64,000 nt of DNA. Origin: HXMU1420-13 sp965229525 (GTDB lineage Bacteria > Bacteroidota > Rhodothermia > Balneolales > Balneolaceae). The position numbers and the translations under genes are program-made. Below are positions 40,187 through 49,275 of this stretch, piece by piece; positions within the stretch are counted from its first letter, which is position 1, and each line of letters opens with the position of its first letter. The notes under the pieces are model-generated. The model saw only the letters and a program-made list of their open reading frames with translations, did no database searches and was not told the DNA's origin. The DNA lies in contig OZ245886.1 in the NCBI GenBank assembly GCA_965229525.1, positions 806,001 to 870,000 on the forward strand, written 5' to 3'.

Positions 40187-40642
40187 TTAGTTGATGATTG
40201 TTAATGTACCGCCTGCTTTCTCGATTTTCTCAACAGCAGATTTACTAGCAGCATGCGCTTCTAGTTCAATTTTTGTATTGAATTCGCCAGAACCAAGAAC
40301 CTTTACACGCTCATTTTTCTTTGCTAAACCAGCGTCTACCAGGTTGGCAAAAGTTATAGTTGATTCTAGTTTGCCAGCTTCAATATAGTCAGCAATTCTA
40401 TCAAGATTAATTGGCCGATATTCAACTCTATTTGGATTTTTGAATCCAAACTTAGGTACACGACGTTGAAGTGGCATCTGGCCGCCTTCGAACCAAGGTC
40501 GTCTAGAATAACCCGATCTTGATTTAGCTCCATTCATACCACGGCCCGACTCTTGTCCATACCCTGAACCTTCACCGCGGCCTACACGCTTTCTGTTTTT
40601 CTTATTTGGAGCCGGAGCTTTAATGTTACTTAGTTTCATCAC
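40187..40642 (-). CDS. rplO: 50S ribosomal protein L15
   Basis: 151 residues. The N-terminal Gly/Lys-rich extension (KRVGRGEGSGYGQESGRGMNG) and GQMPLQRRVPKFGF are typical. It directly follows rpsE with 16 bp between; no rpmD lies in that gap. Confidence 0.98.
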   Translation of the reverse strand: MMKLSNIKAPAPNKKNRKRVGRGEGSGYGQESGRGMNGAKSRSGYSRRPWFEGGQMPLQRRVPKFGFKNPNRVEYRPINLDRIADYIEAGKLESTITFANLVDAGLAKKNERVKVLGSGEFNTKIELEAHAASKSAVEKIEKAGGTLTIIN

Positions 40643-40658
40643 TTACTTCCTTGTAAGA

Positions 40659-41183
40659 TTATCCTTCAAATACTTTGTTTAATGGAATTCCTCTACGCTG
40701 AGCAACTTCCACTGGGTCTGTTAAATCCTTTAATGCCTGGAATGCAGCTTTTACCATGTTATGTGGATTTGATGAACCCTGTGATTTAGACAGAATATTG
40801 TGAACACCAGCTACATCAAGTAGGTTTTTAACCGCCCCACCAGCAATTACACCAGTACCTTCAGATGCCGGGCGAAGCAATACTTTACCCGCACCTGCTT
40901 TACCAACTACTGGATGGTAAATACTTTTGCTCGTAGTTAATGGGATTCTGATCAAATTCTTCTTTGCGTTGTCGAAACCTTTTTGGATAGCATCAGATAC
41001 TTCGTTTGCTTTACCAAGACCGTGACCAACTACGCCGTTTCCATCACCAACTACAACGATGGCGTTAAAGCTAAATCGGCGACCACCTTTTACTACTTTA
41101 GCAACTCTGTTCACATGAACCAATTTCTCCTCAAGATTGAGGTTAGCTGCTGGTATAGATTGTTTTCTTCTTACTTTCGGCAT
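40659..41183 (-). CDS. rpsE: 30S ribosomal protein S5
   Basis: 174 residues. The double-stranded RNA-binding half (LEEKLVHVNRVAKVVKGGRRFSFNAIVVVGDGNG) and the second half with PASEGTGVIAGGAVKNLLDVAGV are both present. It contributes to decoding accuracy at the mRNA entry. Confidence 0.98.
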   Translation of the reverse strand: MPKVRRKQSIPAANLNLEEKLVHVNRVAKVVKGGRRFSFNAIVVVGDGNGVVGHGLGKANEVSDAIQKGFDNAKKNLIRIPLTTSKSIYHPVVGKAGAGKVLLRPASEGTGVIAGGAVKNLLDVAGVHNILSKSQGSSNPHNMVKAAFQALKDLTDPVEVAQRRGIPLNKVFEG

Positions 41184-41200
41184 TTGTTTTCCAACTTATT

Positions 41201-41536
41201 TTAGAACTGCAGGCCGCCTTCACGGGCACCTTCTGCAGCTGCTTTAACAATTCCATGATAGTTATAACCGCTTCGGTCGAACACTGCAGTAGTAATACCT
41301 TTATCACTAGCAGCTTTTGCAAGATCAGCCCCTGCAGCTTTTGCAGAATCAACACCCGTTTTGCTTTTAACTGAAGCTAAAGTAACACCTGCTGCATCAT
41401 TAATTAATTGCAGATAGGTAAACTTATTGCTCTTATAAATAGCAAGTCTTGGTCTATCAGCTGTACCGTGGATTGTAGCACGGATACGTCTTCTGATCTT
41501 ATTTCTACGTTCTGTTTTAACTTGATTCTTATCCAT
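41201..41536 (-). CDS. rplR: 50S ribosomal protein L18
   Basis: 111 residues, with RRNKIRRRIRATIHGTADRPRLAIYKSNKF and the C-terminal YNYHGIVKAAAEGAREGGLQF. L18 binds 5S rRNA together with L5. It is in its normal place between rplF and rpsE. Confidence 0.98.
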   Translation of the reverse strand: MDKNQVKTERRNKIRRRIRATIHGTADRPRLAIYKSNKFTYLQLINDAAGVTLASVKSKTGVDSAKAAGADLAKAASDKGITTAVFDRSGYNYHGIVKAAAEGAREGGLQF

Positions 41537-41547
41537 CGTATAAAACC

Positions 41548-42102
41548 TTATTTAGCTGCAGATTTACCTGCTTTACGTCTAATTTGTTCGCCTTCGTAAC
41601 GGATACCTTTACCTTTGTATGGCTCAGGCTTTCTGAAAGAGCGGATCTTAGCAGCAACCTGCCCAACTAATTCTTTGTCAATACCTGAAATAATCACTAA
41701 TGGATTTTTCTTAGTTTTGGTATCAACTTCAATAGTTATTCCTTGTGGGGCTACAAAAAAGATTGGGTGTGAATAACCTAAGTTTAACTCAAGTACATCT
41801 CCATTAATAGCAGCACGGAAACCAACACCAATAATTTCTAGCTTTTTGGTATATCCTTCAGACACACCAACAACCATATTGTTGATTAGAGAACGGTATA
41901 AACCGTGTAAGGCTCTGTCTTGTTTTACTTCAGAATTTCGCTTTACTAGGATTTCACTTTCAGCTTTTTCAACTGTAATGTTTGGGTGAATCTGTAAGCT
42001 GCTGGTACCTTTATCTCCCTTTACTGTAACTACGTTGTCAGCATCAATGCTAAATTCAACTTTGTCTGATAATGGGATTGGTAATTTTCCAATACGTGAC
42101 AT
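41548..42102 (-). CDS. rplF: 50S ribosomal protein L6
   Basis: 184 residues, two repeated alpha/beta modules. The C-terminal signature KPEPYKGKGIRYEGE, which contacts the sarcin-ricin region, is intact. It begins MSRIGKLPIPL. Confidence 0.98.
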   Translation of the reverse strand: MSRIGKLPIPLSDKVEFSIDADNVVTVKGDKGTSSLQIHPNITVEKAESEILVKRNSEVKQDRALHGLYRSLINNMVVGVSEGYTKKLEIIGVGFRAAINGDVLELNLGYSHPIFFVAPQGITIEVDTKTKKNPLVIISGIDKELVGQVAAKIRSFRKPEPYKGKGIRYEGEQIRRKAGKSAAK

Positions 42103-42117
42103 ATCTAATACTCGCTT

Positions 42118-42510
42118 TTAGTAGACACTACAAAGTACTTCGCCGCCAACATTTAGCTTGCGAGCTTCTTTGTCTGTCATTACACCTTTAGAGGTAGAAA
42201 GAATTACAATACCAAGTCCATTTTGAGATCTAGGAACATTGTTAGCTCCTGCATGCTCTCTTAATCCAGGTCTTGAAACTCTTTTAATGTTTCTGATTAC
42301 TGGTAAACCGTAAGAATCGTACTTCAAGTACATTCTGATTACGCCTTGTTTACCATCTTGAATATCGATGTACTTTGAGATGTATCCTTTATCTACAAGG
42401 ATTTTAGCCATCGCACGCTTCAACTTAGAAGCCGGCACATCAACTTTTCTATGCCCAGCAGTTTGAGCATTTCTGATACGTGTTAAAAAATCTGCTATAG
42501 GATCATTCAT
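42118..42510 (-). CDS. rpsH: 30S ribosomal protein S8
   Basis: 130 residues from MNDPIADFLTRIRNAQ to GGEVLCSVY. The C-terminal segment with LGIVILSTSKGVMTDKEARK is the S8 signature. In E. coli S8 represses the spc operon; no clear target site was sought here. Confidence 0.98.
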   Translation of the reverse strand: MNDPIADFLTRIRNAQTAGHRKVDVPASKLKRAMAKILVDKGYISKYIDIQDGKQGVIRMYLKYDSYGLPVIRNIKRVSRPGLREHAGANNVPRSQNGLGIVILSTSKGVMTDKEARKLNVGGEVLCSVY

Positions 42511-42514
42511 GTTT

Positions 42515-42784
42515 TTACCAGCTTGCTTTTCTTACGCCTGGGATTTTACCATCCAATGCTAATTCACGGAACTTGATACGAGACACACCATACTTACCGA
42601 TGTATCCACGTCCACGACCAGTTAAACTACATCTGTTACGAACGCGGGTTGGGCTCGCATTTCTAGGTAGTTTTTGAAGTGCTTCATAATCACCAGCTTC
42701 TTTTAGAGCTGCTCTTTTTTCCGCGTACTTCTCTACCGTTCTTTTTCTTTTATCGTTACGTGCTATCCAGGATTTCTTAGCCAT
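42515..42784 (-). CDS. rpsN: 30S ribosomal protein S14 (long, zinc-free type)
   Basis: 89 residues. It has the long-form N-terminus (MAKKSWIARNDKRKRTVEKYAEKRAALK) and the C-terminal RGRGYIGKYGVSRIKFRELA. Only one Cys is present (RNRCSLTGR), so the zinc-binding form is excluded. Confidence 0.97.
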   Translation of the reverse strand: MAKKSWIARNDKRKRTVEKYAEKRAALKEAGDYEALQKLPRNASPTRVRNRCSLTGRGRGYIGKYGVSRIKFRELALDGKIPGVRKASW

Positions 42785-42793
42785 GATATACTT

Positions 42794-43345
42794 TTAGTTT
42801 CTTCTTTTGAATGGCATTCCGAAGTGCTTTAATAATGCTAAAGCTTCTTCGTCAGTTTTTGCACTAGTTACAAACGTAATGTCCATTCCGTGCATCTTTG
42901 TAACTTTATCAGTATCAATTTCAGGAAAAATAGTGTGTTCCTTAACTCCAACTGTGTAGTTACCACGACCATCGAAACTCTTATCAGGGATACCTTGAAA
43001 GTCACGAGTACGTGGTAGCGCTAAGTTGATGAATCTATCTAGAAATTCAAACATTATTCGTCCGCGAAGAGTCACTTTGCAGCCAATTGGCATACCTTCT
43101 CTTAATTTAAAGTTCGAGATTGATTTCTTCGCTTTAGTTGTAACAGGCTGCTGACCAGTAATAAGTGCAACATTCTGTACAATGGTGTCTAAAGACTTTT
43201 TGTCTTGAATTGCTTCACCAACTCCAACATTGATAACAACTTTCTCAAGTTTAGGGATCTCCATTACATTAGCGTAACTGAATTCTTCCTTCAGTTTTGG
43301 AGCAATATCTTCGTTATAAAATGCGTGTAATCTTGCTTCTGACAT
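42794..43345 (-). CDS. rplE: 50S ribosomal protein L5
   Basis: 183 residues. Signatures are LEKVVINVGVGEA, TGQQPVTTKAKKSISNFKLREGMPIGCKVTLRG and the C-terminal MDITFVTSAKTDEEALALLKHFGMPF. It binds 5S rRNA. Confidence 0.98.
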   Translation of the reverse strand: MSEARLHAFYNEDIAPKLKEEFSYANVMEIPKLEKVVINVGVGEAIQDKKSLDTIVQNVALITGQQPVTTKAKKSISNFKLREGMPIGCKVTLRGRIMFEFLDRFINLALPRTRDFQGIPDKSFDGRGNYTVGVKEHTIFPEIDTDKVTKMHGMDITFVTSAKTDEEALALLKHFGMPFKRRN

Positions 43346-43358
43346 GTTATATCACACC

Positions 43359-43739
43359 TTACTTGTCTATAATTTCGCCACTGGCCTTTGAGTAGCGTAC
43401 CCAACGGGATTTGCCATTTTCCTCAATTTTCTTGCGGCCAATTCTGCTTGGTTCGTTGTTTGAAGGGTCTACCACCATCACATTTGAAATATGAATTGGA
43501 GCTTCCTTATGAACACGTCCACCTTGTTGATTTTCTTGAGATGGTTTTTCGTGATGAGTTCGGATGTTAACACCCTCTACTAACACTCGTTCCTGCTTAG
43601 GAAATACCATCAACACTCGAGACTGATATCCTTTTTCGCGCGATGGCTGACCTTTAGAGCTTGTGATAGCTTTTGTAAGTGCAACCGTATCGCCTTTCTT
43701 TACATGTAATTTATTTTGCGTATTGAACCTGCGTGGCAT
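43359..43739 (-). CDS. rplX: 50S ribosomal protein L24
   Basis: 126 residues, longer than the approximately 103 of E. coli. It has the KOW motif (LHVKKGDTVALTKAITSSKGQ) at the N-terminus and the conserved GVNIRTHHEKPSQENQQGG. The C-terminal extension (KIEENGKSRWVRYSKASGE) carries the VR-Y segment usual for longer forms. Confidence 0.97.
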   Translation of the reverse strand: MPRRFNTQNKLHVKKGDTVALTKAITSSKGQPSREKGYQSRVLMVFPKQERVLVEGVNIRTHHEKPSQENQQGGRVHKEAPIHISNVMVVDPSNNEPSRIGRKKIEENGKSRWVRYSKASGEIIDK

Positions 43740-43752
43740 AACTCAATTCCTT

Positions 43753-44121
43753 TTAAAGTACTTCAGGTGCCAGGGATACAATCTTCATGTAGCTCTTCTC
43801 GCGAAGTTCACGTGCTACAGGTCCGAAAATTCGAGTACCTACTGGTTCACTGTCTTTATTGATTACGACCGCAGCATTCTCATCAAAGCGAATATAGCTT
43901 CCATCTCTTCTGCGGTATTCTTTTTTAGTTCTAACGATAACTGCTTTTACAACATCACCCTTTTTTACGTTACCACCAGGGATTGCTGCTTTTACAGAAG
44001 CAGAAATAATATCACCTACTCGTGCATAGCGACGTCGAGAATCTCCCAACACTTTAATGCACATGATTTTTTTCGCTCCGCTGTTATCTGCTGTATTTAA
44101 TACTGTCTGTGTTTGTACCAT
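43753..44121 (-). CDS. rplN: 50S ribosomal protein L14
   Basis: 122 residues. It begins MVQTQTVLNTADNSGAKKIMCIKVLG and contains GDIISASVKAAIPGGNVKKGDVVKAVIVRTKKE, then RIFGPVARELREKSYMKIVSLAPEVL. It lies at the subunit interface. Confidence 0.98.
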   Translation of the reverse strand: MVQTQTVLNTADNSGAKKIMCIKVLGDSRRRYARVGDIISASVKAAIPGGNVKKGDVVKAVIVRTKKEYRRRDGSYIRFDENAAVVINKDSEPVGTRIFGPVARELREKSYMKIVSLAPEVL

Positions 44122-44139
44122 CGTATTATCCTAAACCGA

Positions 44140-44415
44140 TTATTTAGCTCTTTCTACGATTTCAACCAATCTCCAAGTCTTTCTCTTAGATAATGGTCGG
44201 GTTGACATGATGCGCACGATGTCGCCTTCATTAGCGTCGTTTTTCTCGTCATGAGCCATCAATTTTGTAGTCTTTGTGATGAACTTACCGTAAATAGGGT
44301 GTTTCACCTGTCGGTCTACAGCAACAGAGATGCTCTTCTCCATTTTATTACTTACTACGCGCCCAACTCTTTCGCGACGTGCTGCTCTTTCTACGTTTTG
44401 TGTATTCTCAGCCAT
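44140..44415 (-). CDS. rpsQ: 30S ribosomal protein S17
   Basis: 91 residues, OB-fold. Signatures are RVGRVVSNKMEKSISVAVDRQVKHPIYGKFI and DIVRIMSTRPLSKRKTWRLVEIV. It follows rpmC by 4 bp. Confidence 0.98.
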   Translation of the reverse strand: MAENTQNVERAARRERVGRVVSNKMEKSISVAVDRQVKHPIYGKFITKTTKLMAHDEKNDANEGDIVRIMSTRPLSKRKTWRLVEIVERAK

Positions 44416-44419
44416 ACCT

Positions 44420-44623
44420 TTATACTTGCTCAGTGCTAGATTTCTCGTTTAGGATTGTTTTTAAACGGGCAACTTCTCTTCTATGAGATTTGATTCGAGC
44501 TGGATTTTCTAATTGTCCAGTTACTGATTTAGTAAATCTCATGTTCTGAAGAGCAGCTTGCTCATCCTTAAGTCGAGCTTCAAGCTCTGCTGTACTTAAT
44601 TCTCTTAGTTCGTGTGCTTTCAT
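44420..44623 (-). CDS. rpmC: 50S ribosomal protein L29
   Basis: 67 residues, two helices: MKAHELRELSTAELEARLKDEQAALQNMRF, then IKSHRREVARLKTILNEK. It is located at the exit tunnel. Confidence 0.97.
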   Translation of the reverse strand: MKAHELRELSTAELEARLKDEQAALQNMRFTKSVTGQLENPARIKSHRREVARLKTILNEKSSTEQV

Positions 44624-44633
44624 TTCTACAACC

Positions 44634-45053
44634 TTATCCGTTTAGATCGCGGCGAACCACAAACTTAGTTTTTATTGGAAGTTTATGAGATGCACGTTGC
44701 ATCGCCTTTCTAGCGCGATTTTCATCTACACCAGCAATCTCGAACAAAATTCTACCTGGCTTTACCACTGCAACCCAATGATCCAAGGCACCTTTACCTT
44801 TACCCATACGAGTTTCAGCAGGCTTACTAGTCATTGGTCGGTCAGGAAAAATGCGGATGAAAGTTTGTCCTTCACGTTGTAGTGCACGAGAAATTGCAAT
44901 ACGGCAAGCCTCGATTTGACGAGAAGTAATGAACTTTGGCTCAAGAGCCTTCAATCCGAAATCACCAAAGTTAAGCTGGTGACCTCTTTGGGCATTTCCT
45001 TTCAGCTTATCACGATGAACTCGACGTCTTTTGATTCGTTTTGGTTCTAACAT
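44634..45053 (-). CDS. rplP: 50S ribosomal protein L16
   Basis: 139 residues. Signatures are MLEPKRIKRRRVHRDKLKG, the RIFPDRPMTSKPAETRMGKGKGA loop and the C-terminal RKAMQRASHKLPIKTKFV. It is near the A-site tRNA. Confidence 0.98.
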   Translation of the reverse strand: MLEPKRIKRRRVHRDKLKGNAQRGHQLNFGDFGLKALEPKFITSRQIEACRIAISRALQREGQTFIRIFPDRPMTSKPAETRMGKGKGALDHWVAVVKPGRILFEIAGVDENRARKAMQRASHKLPIKTKFVVRRDLNG

Positions 45054-45066
45054 TATAAACTACCTG

Positions 45067-45828
45067 CTACTTATTCTGGTTATTAGCCCGGTTTCTGTTT
45101 CTATTGTTTCTTCGACGAGGGCGACGATCTTTCTTATCATTTCTTCTTCCTCTTGAAGATTCGGCTTCTTTTGCTGCTTTAGCACCAGGTGTTAAATCAA
45201 CATCACCGATAATTTCACCTTTGAAGATCCAAACACTTACTCCGATAGCACCATAAATAGTGTTTGAAGTAGCAGTTGAATAATCAATATCAGCTCTTAA
45301 TGTATGTAAAGGAATCTGTCCTTCTTTGTACTGCTCAGTACGTGCCATTTCAGCACCACCAAGACGACCCGAACACTTAACTTTGATTCCTTTAGCTCCC
45401 ATTCTAATTGCAGATGCAATTGCAGTTTTCATCGCTCTACGGAAAGAGACTCGTGACTGCAATTGTTGTGCAATATTTTGAGCTACTAAGGATGCATCGA
45501 GTTCTGGTCTTTTAATTTCACTTACATTTATCTGAACTTCTTTATTCGTGATCTTCTTTAATTCTTCACGAAGTAGTTCGATTTGCTCACCGCCTTTACC
45601 GATGATTACACCAGGTCGGCTAGTTCTTAAAGTAAGCAGAATTCTTTTTGGAGTACGTTCAATTACTACGCTTGATAAACCACCATTACGTAGACGCGCT
45701 TGAAGATACTCACGTAATTTCGTGTCCTCTAGTACGAGAGCTGGCTGGTTGTCTTCAGAATACCAGTTAGAGTCCCATCCGCGGATGATGCCTAATCTAA
45801 AACCAATTGGATTTGTCTTTTGTCCCAA
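45067..45828 (-). CDS. rpsC: 30S ribosomal protein S3 with basic tail
   Basis: 253 residues. The KH domain contains VIIGKGGEQIELLREELKK. The C-terminal half has GAKGIKVKCSGRLGGAEMARTEQYKEGQIPLHTLRADIDYS. A strongly basic Arg/Asn-rich tail (residues about 225-253) extends beyond the core. Confidence 0.98.
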   Translation of the reverse strand: MGQKTNPIGFRLGIIRGWDSNWYSEDNQPALVLEDTKLREYLQARLRNGGLSSVVIERTPKRILLTLRTSRPGVIIGKGGEQIELLREELKKITNKEVQINVSEIKRPELDASLVAQNIAQQLQSRVSFRRAMKTAIASAIRMGAKGIKVKCSGRLGGAEMARTEQYKEGQIPLHTLRADIDYSTATSNTIYGAIGVSVWIFKGEIIGDVDLTPGAKAAKEAESSRGRRNDKKDRRPRRRNNRNRNRANNQNK

Positions 45829-45840
45829 GGTATGCCTCGT

Positions 45841-46218
45841 TTATTCGTTTACTAGTTCTTCTTCACGTTTTGCAACCACAACTGTGATATGGCAAGAACG
45901 TTTGTTGATTCTATGAGCACGACCTTGTGGAGCCGGCTGAATTCTTTTTAATGTTACGCCCTCGTCAACAAAGATTGTTTTGACGATCAAATCTTCATCT
46001 TCAAAACGCTCATCCTGAAACTTATCACGTAGATTTGCTGCTGCTGATTTGATCACCTTTGCAACATCTGTAGCAGAACCTTTATTCGTGAACTCAAGGC
46101 GCTTTAGCGCTTTATTCACAGAAGAACCTCTAACTGCATCAGCAACCAATCTCACTTTGCGTGGTGCTCTTCTTAAATGTCGTTGTATGGCGCGAGCCTC
46201 AAATACTGGAGTATCCAT
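45841..46218 (-). CDS. rplV: 50S ribosomal protein L22
   Basis: 125 residues. It has RHLRRAPRKVRLVADAVRG and the beta-hairpin that reaches into the exit tunnel (RIQPAPQGRAHRINKRSCHITVVV). The start lies 13 bp after rpsS. Confidence 0.98.
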   Translation of the reverse strand: MDTPVFEARAIQRHLRRAPRKVRLVADAVRGSSVNKALKRLEFTNKGSATDVAKVIKSAAANLRDKFQDERFEDEDLIVKTIFVDEGVTLKRIQPAPQGRAHRINKRSCHITVVVAKREEELVNE

Positions 46219-46231
46219 TTCTTACTCTACC

Positions 46232-46501
46232 TTATTTTCCTTTTTTCATTGGGTGGCCACGGAATGTTCTGGTTGGCGAAAATTCACCAAGCTTATGTCC
46301 AACCATGTTTTCAGTAACAAAAACCGGGATGAACTGCTTTCCGTTGTGTACAGCAATAGTTAATCCGATGAAATCCGGAGTAATTAATGAGCTTCTTGAC
46401 CAAGTCTTGATCACTTTCTTGCTACCGCTTTCCTGAGCAGTATCAATTTTGCGCTGAAGCTTGTAATGTACAAATGGCCCTTTTTTTAATGAGCGTGGCA
46501 T
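46232..46501 (-). CDS. rpsS: 30S ribosomal protein S19
   Basis: 89 residues. It begins MPRSLKKGPFVHYKLQRKI and contains ITPDFIGLTIAVHNGKQFIPVFVTENMVGHKLGEFSPTRTF. It binds 16S in the head. Confidence 0.98.
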   Translation of the reverse strand: MPRSLKKGPFVHYKLQRKIDTAQESGSKKVIKTWSRSSLITPDFIGLTIAVHNGKQFIPVFVTENMVGHKLGEFSPTRTFRGHPMKKGK

Positions 46502-46511
46502 ACTTTAATAC

Positions 46512-47342
46512 TTATTTCTTAGCGTTTCTTCTTCTAATGATGTACTTACTAGACAGCTTCTTCTTGTCGCGTGTCTTTTTACCTTTAGCCATCTGACCCC
46601 AAGGCGAACGAGGGTGACCACCAGAAGACTTACCTTCACCACCACCCATCGGGTGATCAACCGGGTTCATTGCAACACCACGAGTTTGAGGACGACGACC
46701 TAACCAACGGCTACGACCTGCTTTACCAATTGTAGTGTTCATGTGATCCGGATTACTTGTAGATCCAACTGTTGCCATACAAGTACCTAGTATTAGGCGA
46801 ACTTCACCAGAAGGAAGCTTCACACTAACATACTTATCCTGCTTACCAAGAAGCTGTGCACCAGTGCCGGCACTTCTACAAATTGTAGCGCCTTTACCTG
46901 GAGCTAATTCAATCGCATGGATGAATGTACCAGGAGGCATATTTCTAAGTTGAAGAGCGTTACCCAAATCTGGAGAAACTTTTTCACCAGAGATGATAGT
47001 GTCACCTACTTTTAATCCATTTGGTGCAATTATATATCTTTTTTCACCATCAGCATATGCAAGAAGAGCGATTCTTGCAGTTCTGTTTGGATCGTATTCA
47101 ATAGTCTTGACTGTAGCTGGTATATCAAACTTATTACGCTTGAAATCTATAATTCTATAGCGACGTTTATGTCCACCTCCACGATGACGTGACGTTTTAC
47201 GTCCATGATGGTTTCTACCACCTGATTTGTGAAGACCTACAGTAAGAGATTTTTCAGGTACGTTTGTTGTCACATCATCGAATACCGGAGCAATACGATG
47301 ACGAGTACCTGGAGTAGTTGGTTTTAATTTCCTTGTAGCCAT
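46512..47342 (-). CDS. rplB: 50S ribosomal protein L2
   Basis: 276 residues. It has the typical KSGGRNHHGRKTSRHRGGGHKRRYR start region and the conserved MNPVDHPMGGGEGKSSGG C-terminal loop near the peptidyl-transferase centre. Length is normal. Confidence 0.98.
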   Translation of the reverse strand: MATRKLKPTTPGTRHRIAPVFDDVTTNVPEKSLTVGLHKSGGRNHHGRKTSRHRGGGHKRRYRIIDFKRNKFDIPATVKTIEYDPNRTARIALLAYADGEKRYIIAPNGLKVGDTIISGEKVSPDLGNALQLRNMPPGTFIHAIELAPGKGATICRSAGTGAQLLGKQDKYVSVKLPSGEVRLILGTCMATVGSTSNPDHMNTTIGKAGRSRWLGRRPQTRGVAMNPVDHPMGGGEGKSSGGHPRSPWGQMAKGKKTRDKKKLSSKYIIRRRNAKK

Positions 47343-47351
47343 TTATCTATC

Positions 47352-47642
47352 CTAAATTTCGCTGAAGAAATCTATTTCACCTTCTTTCAGGGTTATAATT
47401 GCTTTCTTCCATGTACTGGTTCTACCAGCTTGGAAACCACTTCTTGTATATCTGCCTTTTGGCTTAGATGGCATAATTAAAGTGTTCACTTTTGCAACTT
47501 TAACACCTGGGTAATGAGCTTCAACAGCTTCCTTAATTTCAGGCTTTGATGCTTTCTTATTTACTTCAAAAGTAATTTTACCTTCTTGCTCTTGAAGACG
47601 GCTTAATTTCTCAGTGATTAATGGTCGAATAAGTACGCTCAT
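47352..47642 (-). CDS. rplW: 50S ribosomal protein L23
   Basis: 96 residues. It has IRPLITEKLSRLQEQEGKITFEVNKKASKPEIKEAVEAHY and VNTLIMPSKPKGRYTRSGF, the L23 core. It sits at the exit tunnel, docking site for trigger factor and SRP. It overlaps rplD by 4 bp. Confidence 0.97.
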   Translation of the reverse strand: MSVLIRPLITEKLSRLQEQEGKITFEVNKKASKPEIKEAVEAHYPGVKVAKVNTLIMPSKPKGRYTRSGFQAGRTSTWKKAIITLKEGEIDFFSEI

Positions 47643-48289
47643 GCTTCAACCTCCGCTTTTTTTGGAGAAACTGAATTCTCTAAAACTTCAACTGCACTAT
47701 TTTGAATCAGTAAAACATCAGCATGAAGAATCTGATAAGTATTTGGCTTATTTGCTTCTAATACTGATATACCAGGAATGTTACTTGCTGATTTTACTAC
47801 TGAATGATCTGTATCTGCGGTTAGAATTAGTACCTTTTTTCCAGCAACTTCTAGCGCTGAAAGCATGGACACAACTTCTTTTGTCTTAGGTATTTCGAAG
47901 GTGAAGTCAGAAACTATTTTAATAGCATCTTCACCTGCTTTTACTGATAGAGCAGATTTTCTGGCTAATTGAACTACCTTCTTGTTCAATTTGAAACCAT
48001 AGTCTCTAGGTTGTGGTCCGAATACAGTTCCACCTTTTCTTAGAAGTGGAGATTTGATGTTACCACGACGAGCATTTCCAGTTCCTTTCTGCCGATAAAG
48101 CTTCTTAGTACTACCAGTCACCTCAGAACGCTCTTTTGTTTTTGCAGTACCTTGGCGCTTGTTCGCTAAATGACGGCGAACATCTTCATAGAGTACAACT
48201 TCATTAGGTTCTATTGCGAAGATATCGTCGCTTAACTCAGCAGACTTCCCACTTTTAGAACCATCAATATTGTAGATATCTAATTTCAT
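47639..48289 (-). CDS. rplD: 50S ribosomal protein L4
   Basis: 216 residues. The central loop TKKLYRQKGTGNARRGNIKSPLLRKGGTVFGPQPRDYGFKLNKK is characteristic. In E. coli L4 represses the S10 operon; no attenuator was identified here. Confidence 0.97.
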   Translation of the reverse strand: MKLDIYNIDGSKSGKSAELSDDIFAIEPNEVVLYEDVRRHLANKRQGTAKTKERSEVTGSTKKLYRQKGTGNARRGNIKSPLLRKGGTVFGPQPRDYGFKLNKKVVQLARKSALSVKAGEDAIKIVSDFTFEIPKTKEVVSMLSALEVAGKKVLILTADTDHSVVKSASNIPGISVLEANKPNTYQILHADVLLIQNSAVEVLENSVSPKKAEVEA

Positions 48290-48294
48290 TTTGC

Positions 48295-48930
48295 TTATAC
48301 CTCAGTTTTGTTGAGGATTTCTACATATGAACCATTAGGGCCAGGGATACTACCAGTAACAAGAATTAAACTTGATTCTGGAAGAATTTTCGCAATACTC
48401 AAATTCTTCACTTTCACGCGAGTGTTACCGTATTGACCAGCCATTCTCATTCCTTTAAATACTCTTGCTGGGTCAGATGCACCACCAATAGAACCTGGAG
48501 CTCTTAATCTGTTATGCTGACCGTGTGTTTCATCACCTACACCACTAAAATTATGGCGCTTAATAACACCTGCAAAACCACGACCTTTTGATGTACCAGC
48601 AACATCAACGATGTCACCAATTTCAAATACATCTTCAATTTTAACTTCATCACCGAGATCTAATCCTTCTGGAATGAAATTTCTGAATTCACGAACAACA
48701 GCTTTTGACTCAGCGCCAGATTTGGCGAAGTGTCCCTTCACTGACTTCGAAACATTTTTCTCTTTTTTATCAAAACTGGAAAGTTGAACGGCATTATAAC
48801 CATCCTTCTCTTCTGTTTTGATGTGGGTAATAACAGCGGCTGGTACTTCAACGACAGTCACAGGTATACTGCGACCAATTTCGTCAAAGACGCTTGTCAT
48901 CCCAACTTTTTTACCAACCAATCCACGCAT
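48295..48930 (-). CDS. rplC: 50S ribosomal protein L3
   Basis: 211 residues. Signatures are GLVGKKVGMTSVFDEIGRSIPVTVVEV and the loop GTSKGRGFAGVIKRHNFSGVGDETHGQHNRLRAPGSIGG, which reaches the peptidyl-transferase centre. Confidence 0.98.
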   Translation of the reverse strand: MRGLVGKKVGMTSVFDEIGRSIPVTVVEVPAAVITHIKTEEKDGYNAVQLSSFDKKEKNVSKSVKGHFAKSGAESKAVVREFRNFIPEGLDLGDEVKIEDVFEIGDIVDVAGTSKGRGFAGVIKRHNFSGVGDETHGQHNRLRAPGSIGGASDPARVFKGMRMAGQYGNTRVKVKNLSIAKILPESSLILVTGSIPGPNGSYVEILNKTEV

Positions 48931-48950
48931 TGTGTTCTTGATCTAATTCG

Positions 48951-49262
48951 TTAAACTTTAATTTCTACGTCAACGCCAGAAGGTAATTCCAGCTTCATTA
49001 ATGCATCAACTGTTTGCGAACCAGTTGAAAGAATATCGATTAAACGCTTATGTGCTCGATATTCGAATTGCTCACGAGACTTTTTGTCTACGAACACTGA
49101 TTTATTAACAGTAATGATGCTTTTTCTGGTAGGCAATGGAATCGGACCCGAGACCACTGCTCCAGTAGACTTTACAGTCTGAATGATTTTCTCTGCTGAT
49201 TTATCAATCAAATTGTGATCGTATGATTTCAGCTTGATTCTGATTTTTTGTTGTGTTGCCAC
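48951..49262 (-). CDS. rpsJ: 30S ribosomal protein S10
   Basis: 103 residues. It contains KIRIKLKSYDHNLIDKSAEKII and SGPIPLPTRKSIITVNKSVFVDKKSREQFE. It also acts with NusB in antitermination. It starts 13 bp after the tuf stop. Confidence 0.98.
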   Translation of the reverse strand: MATQQKIRIKLKSYDHNLIDKSAEKIIQTVKSTGAVVSGPIPLPTRKSIITVNKSVFVDKKSREQFEYRAHKRLIDILSTGSQTVDALMKLELPSGVDVEIKV

Positions 49263-49275
49263 GGATCAGAACTCC

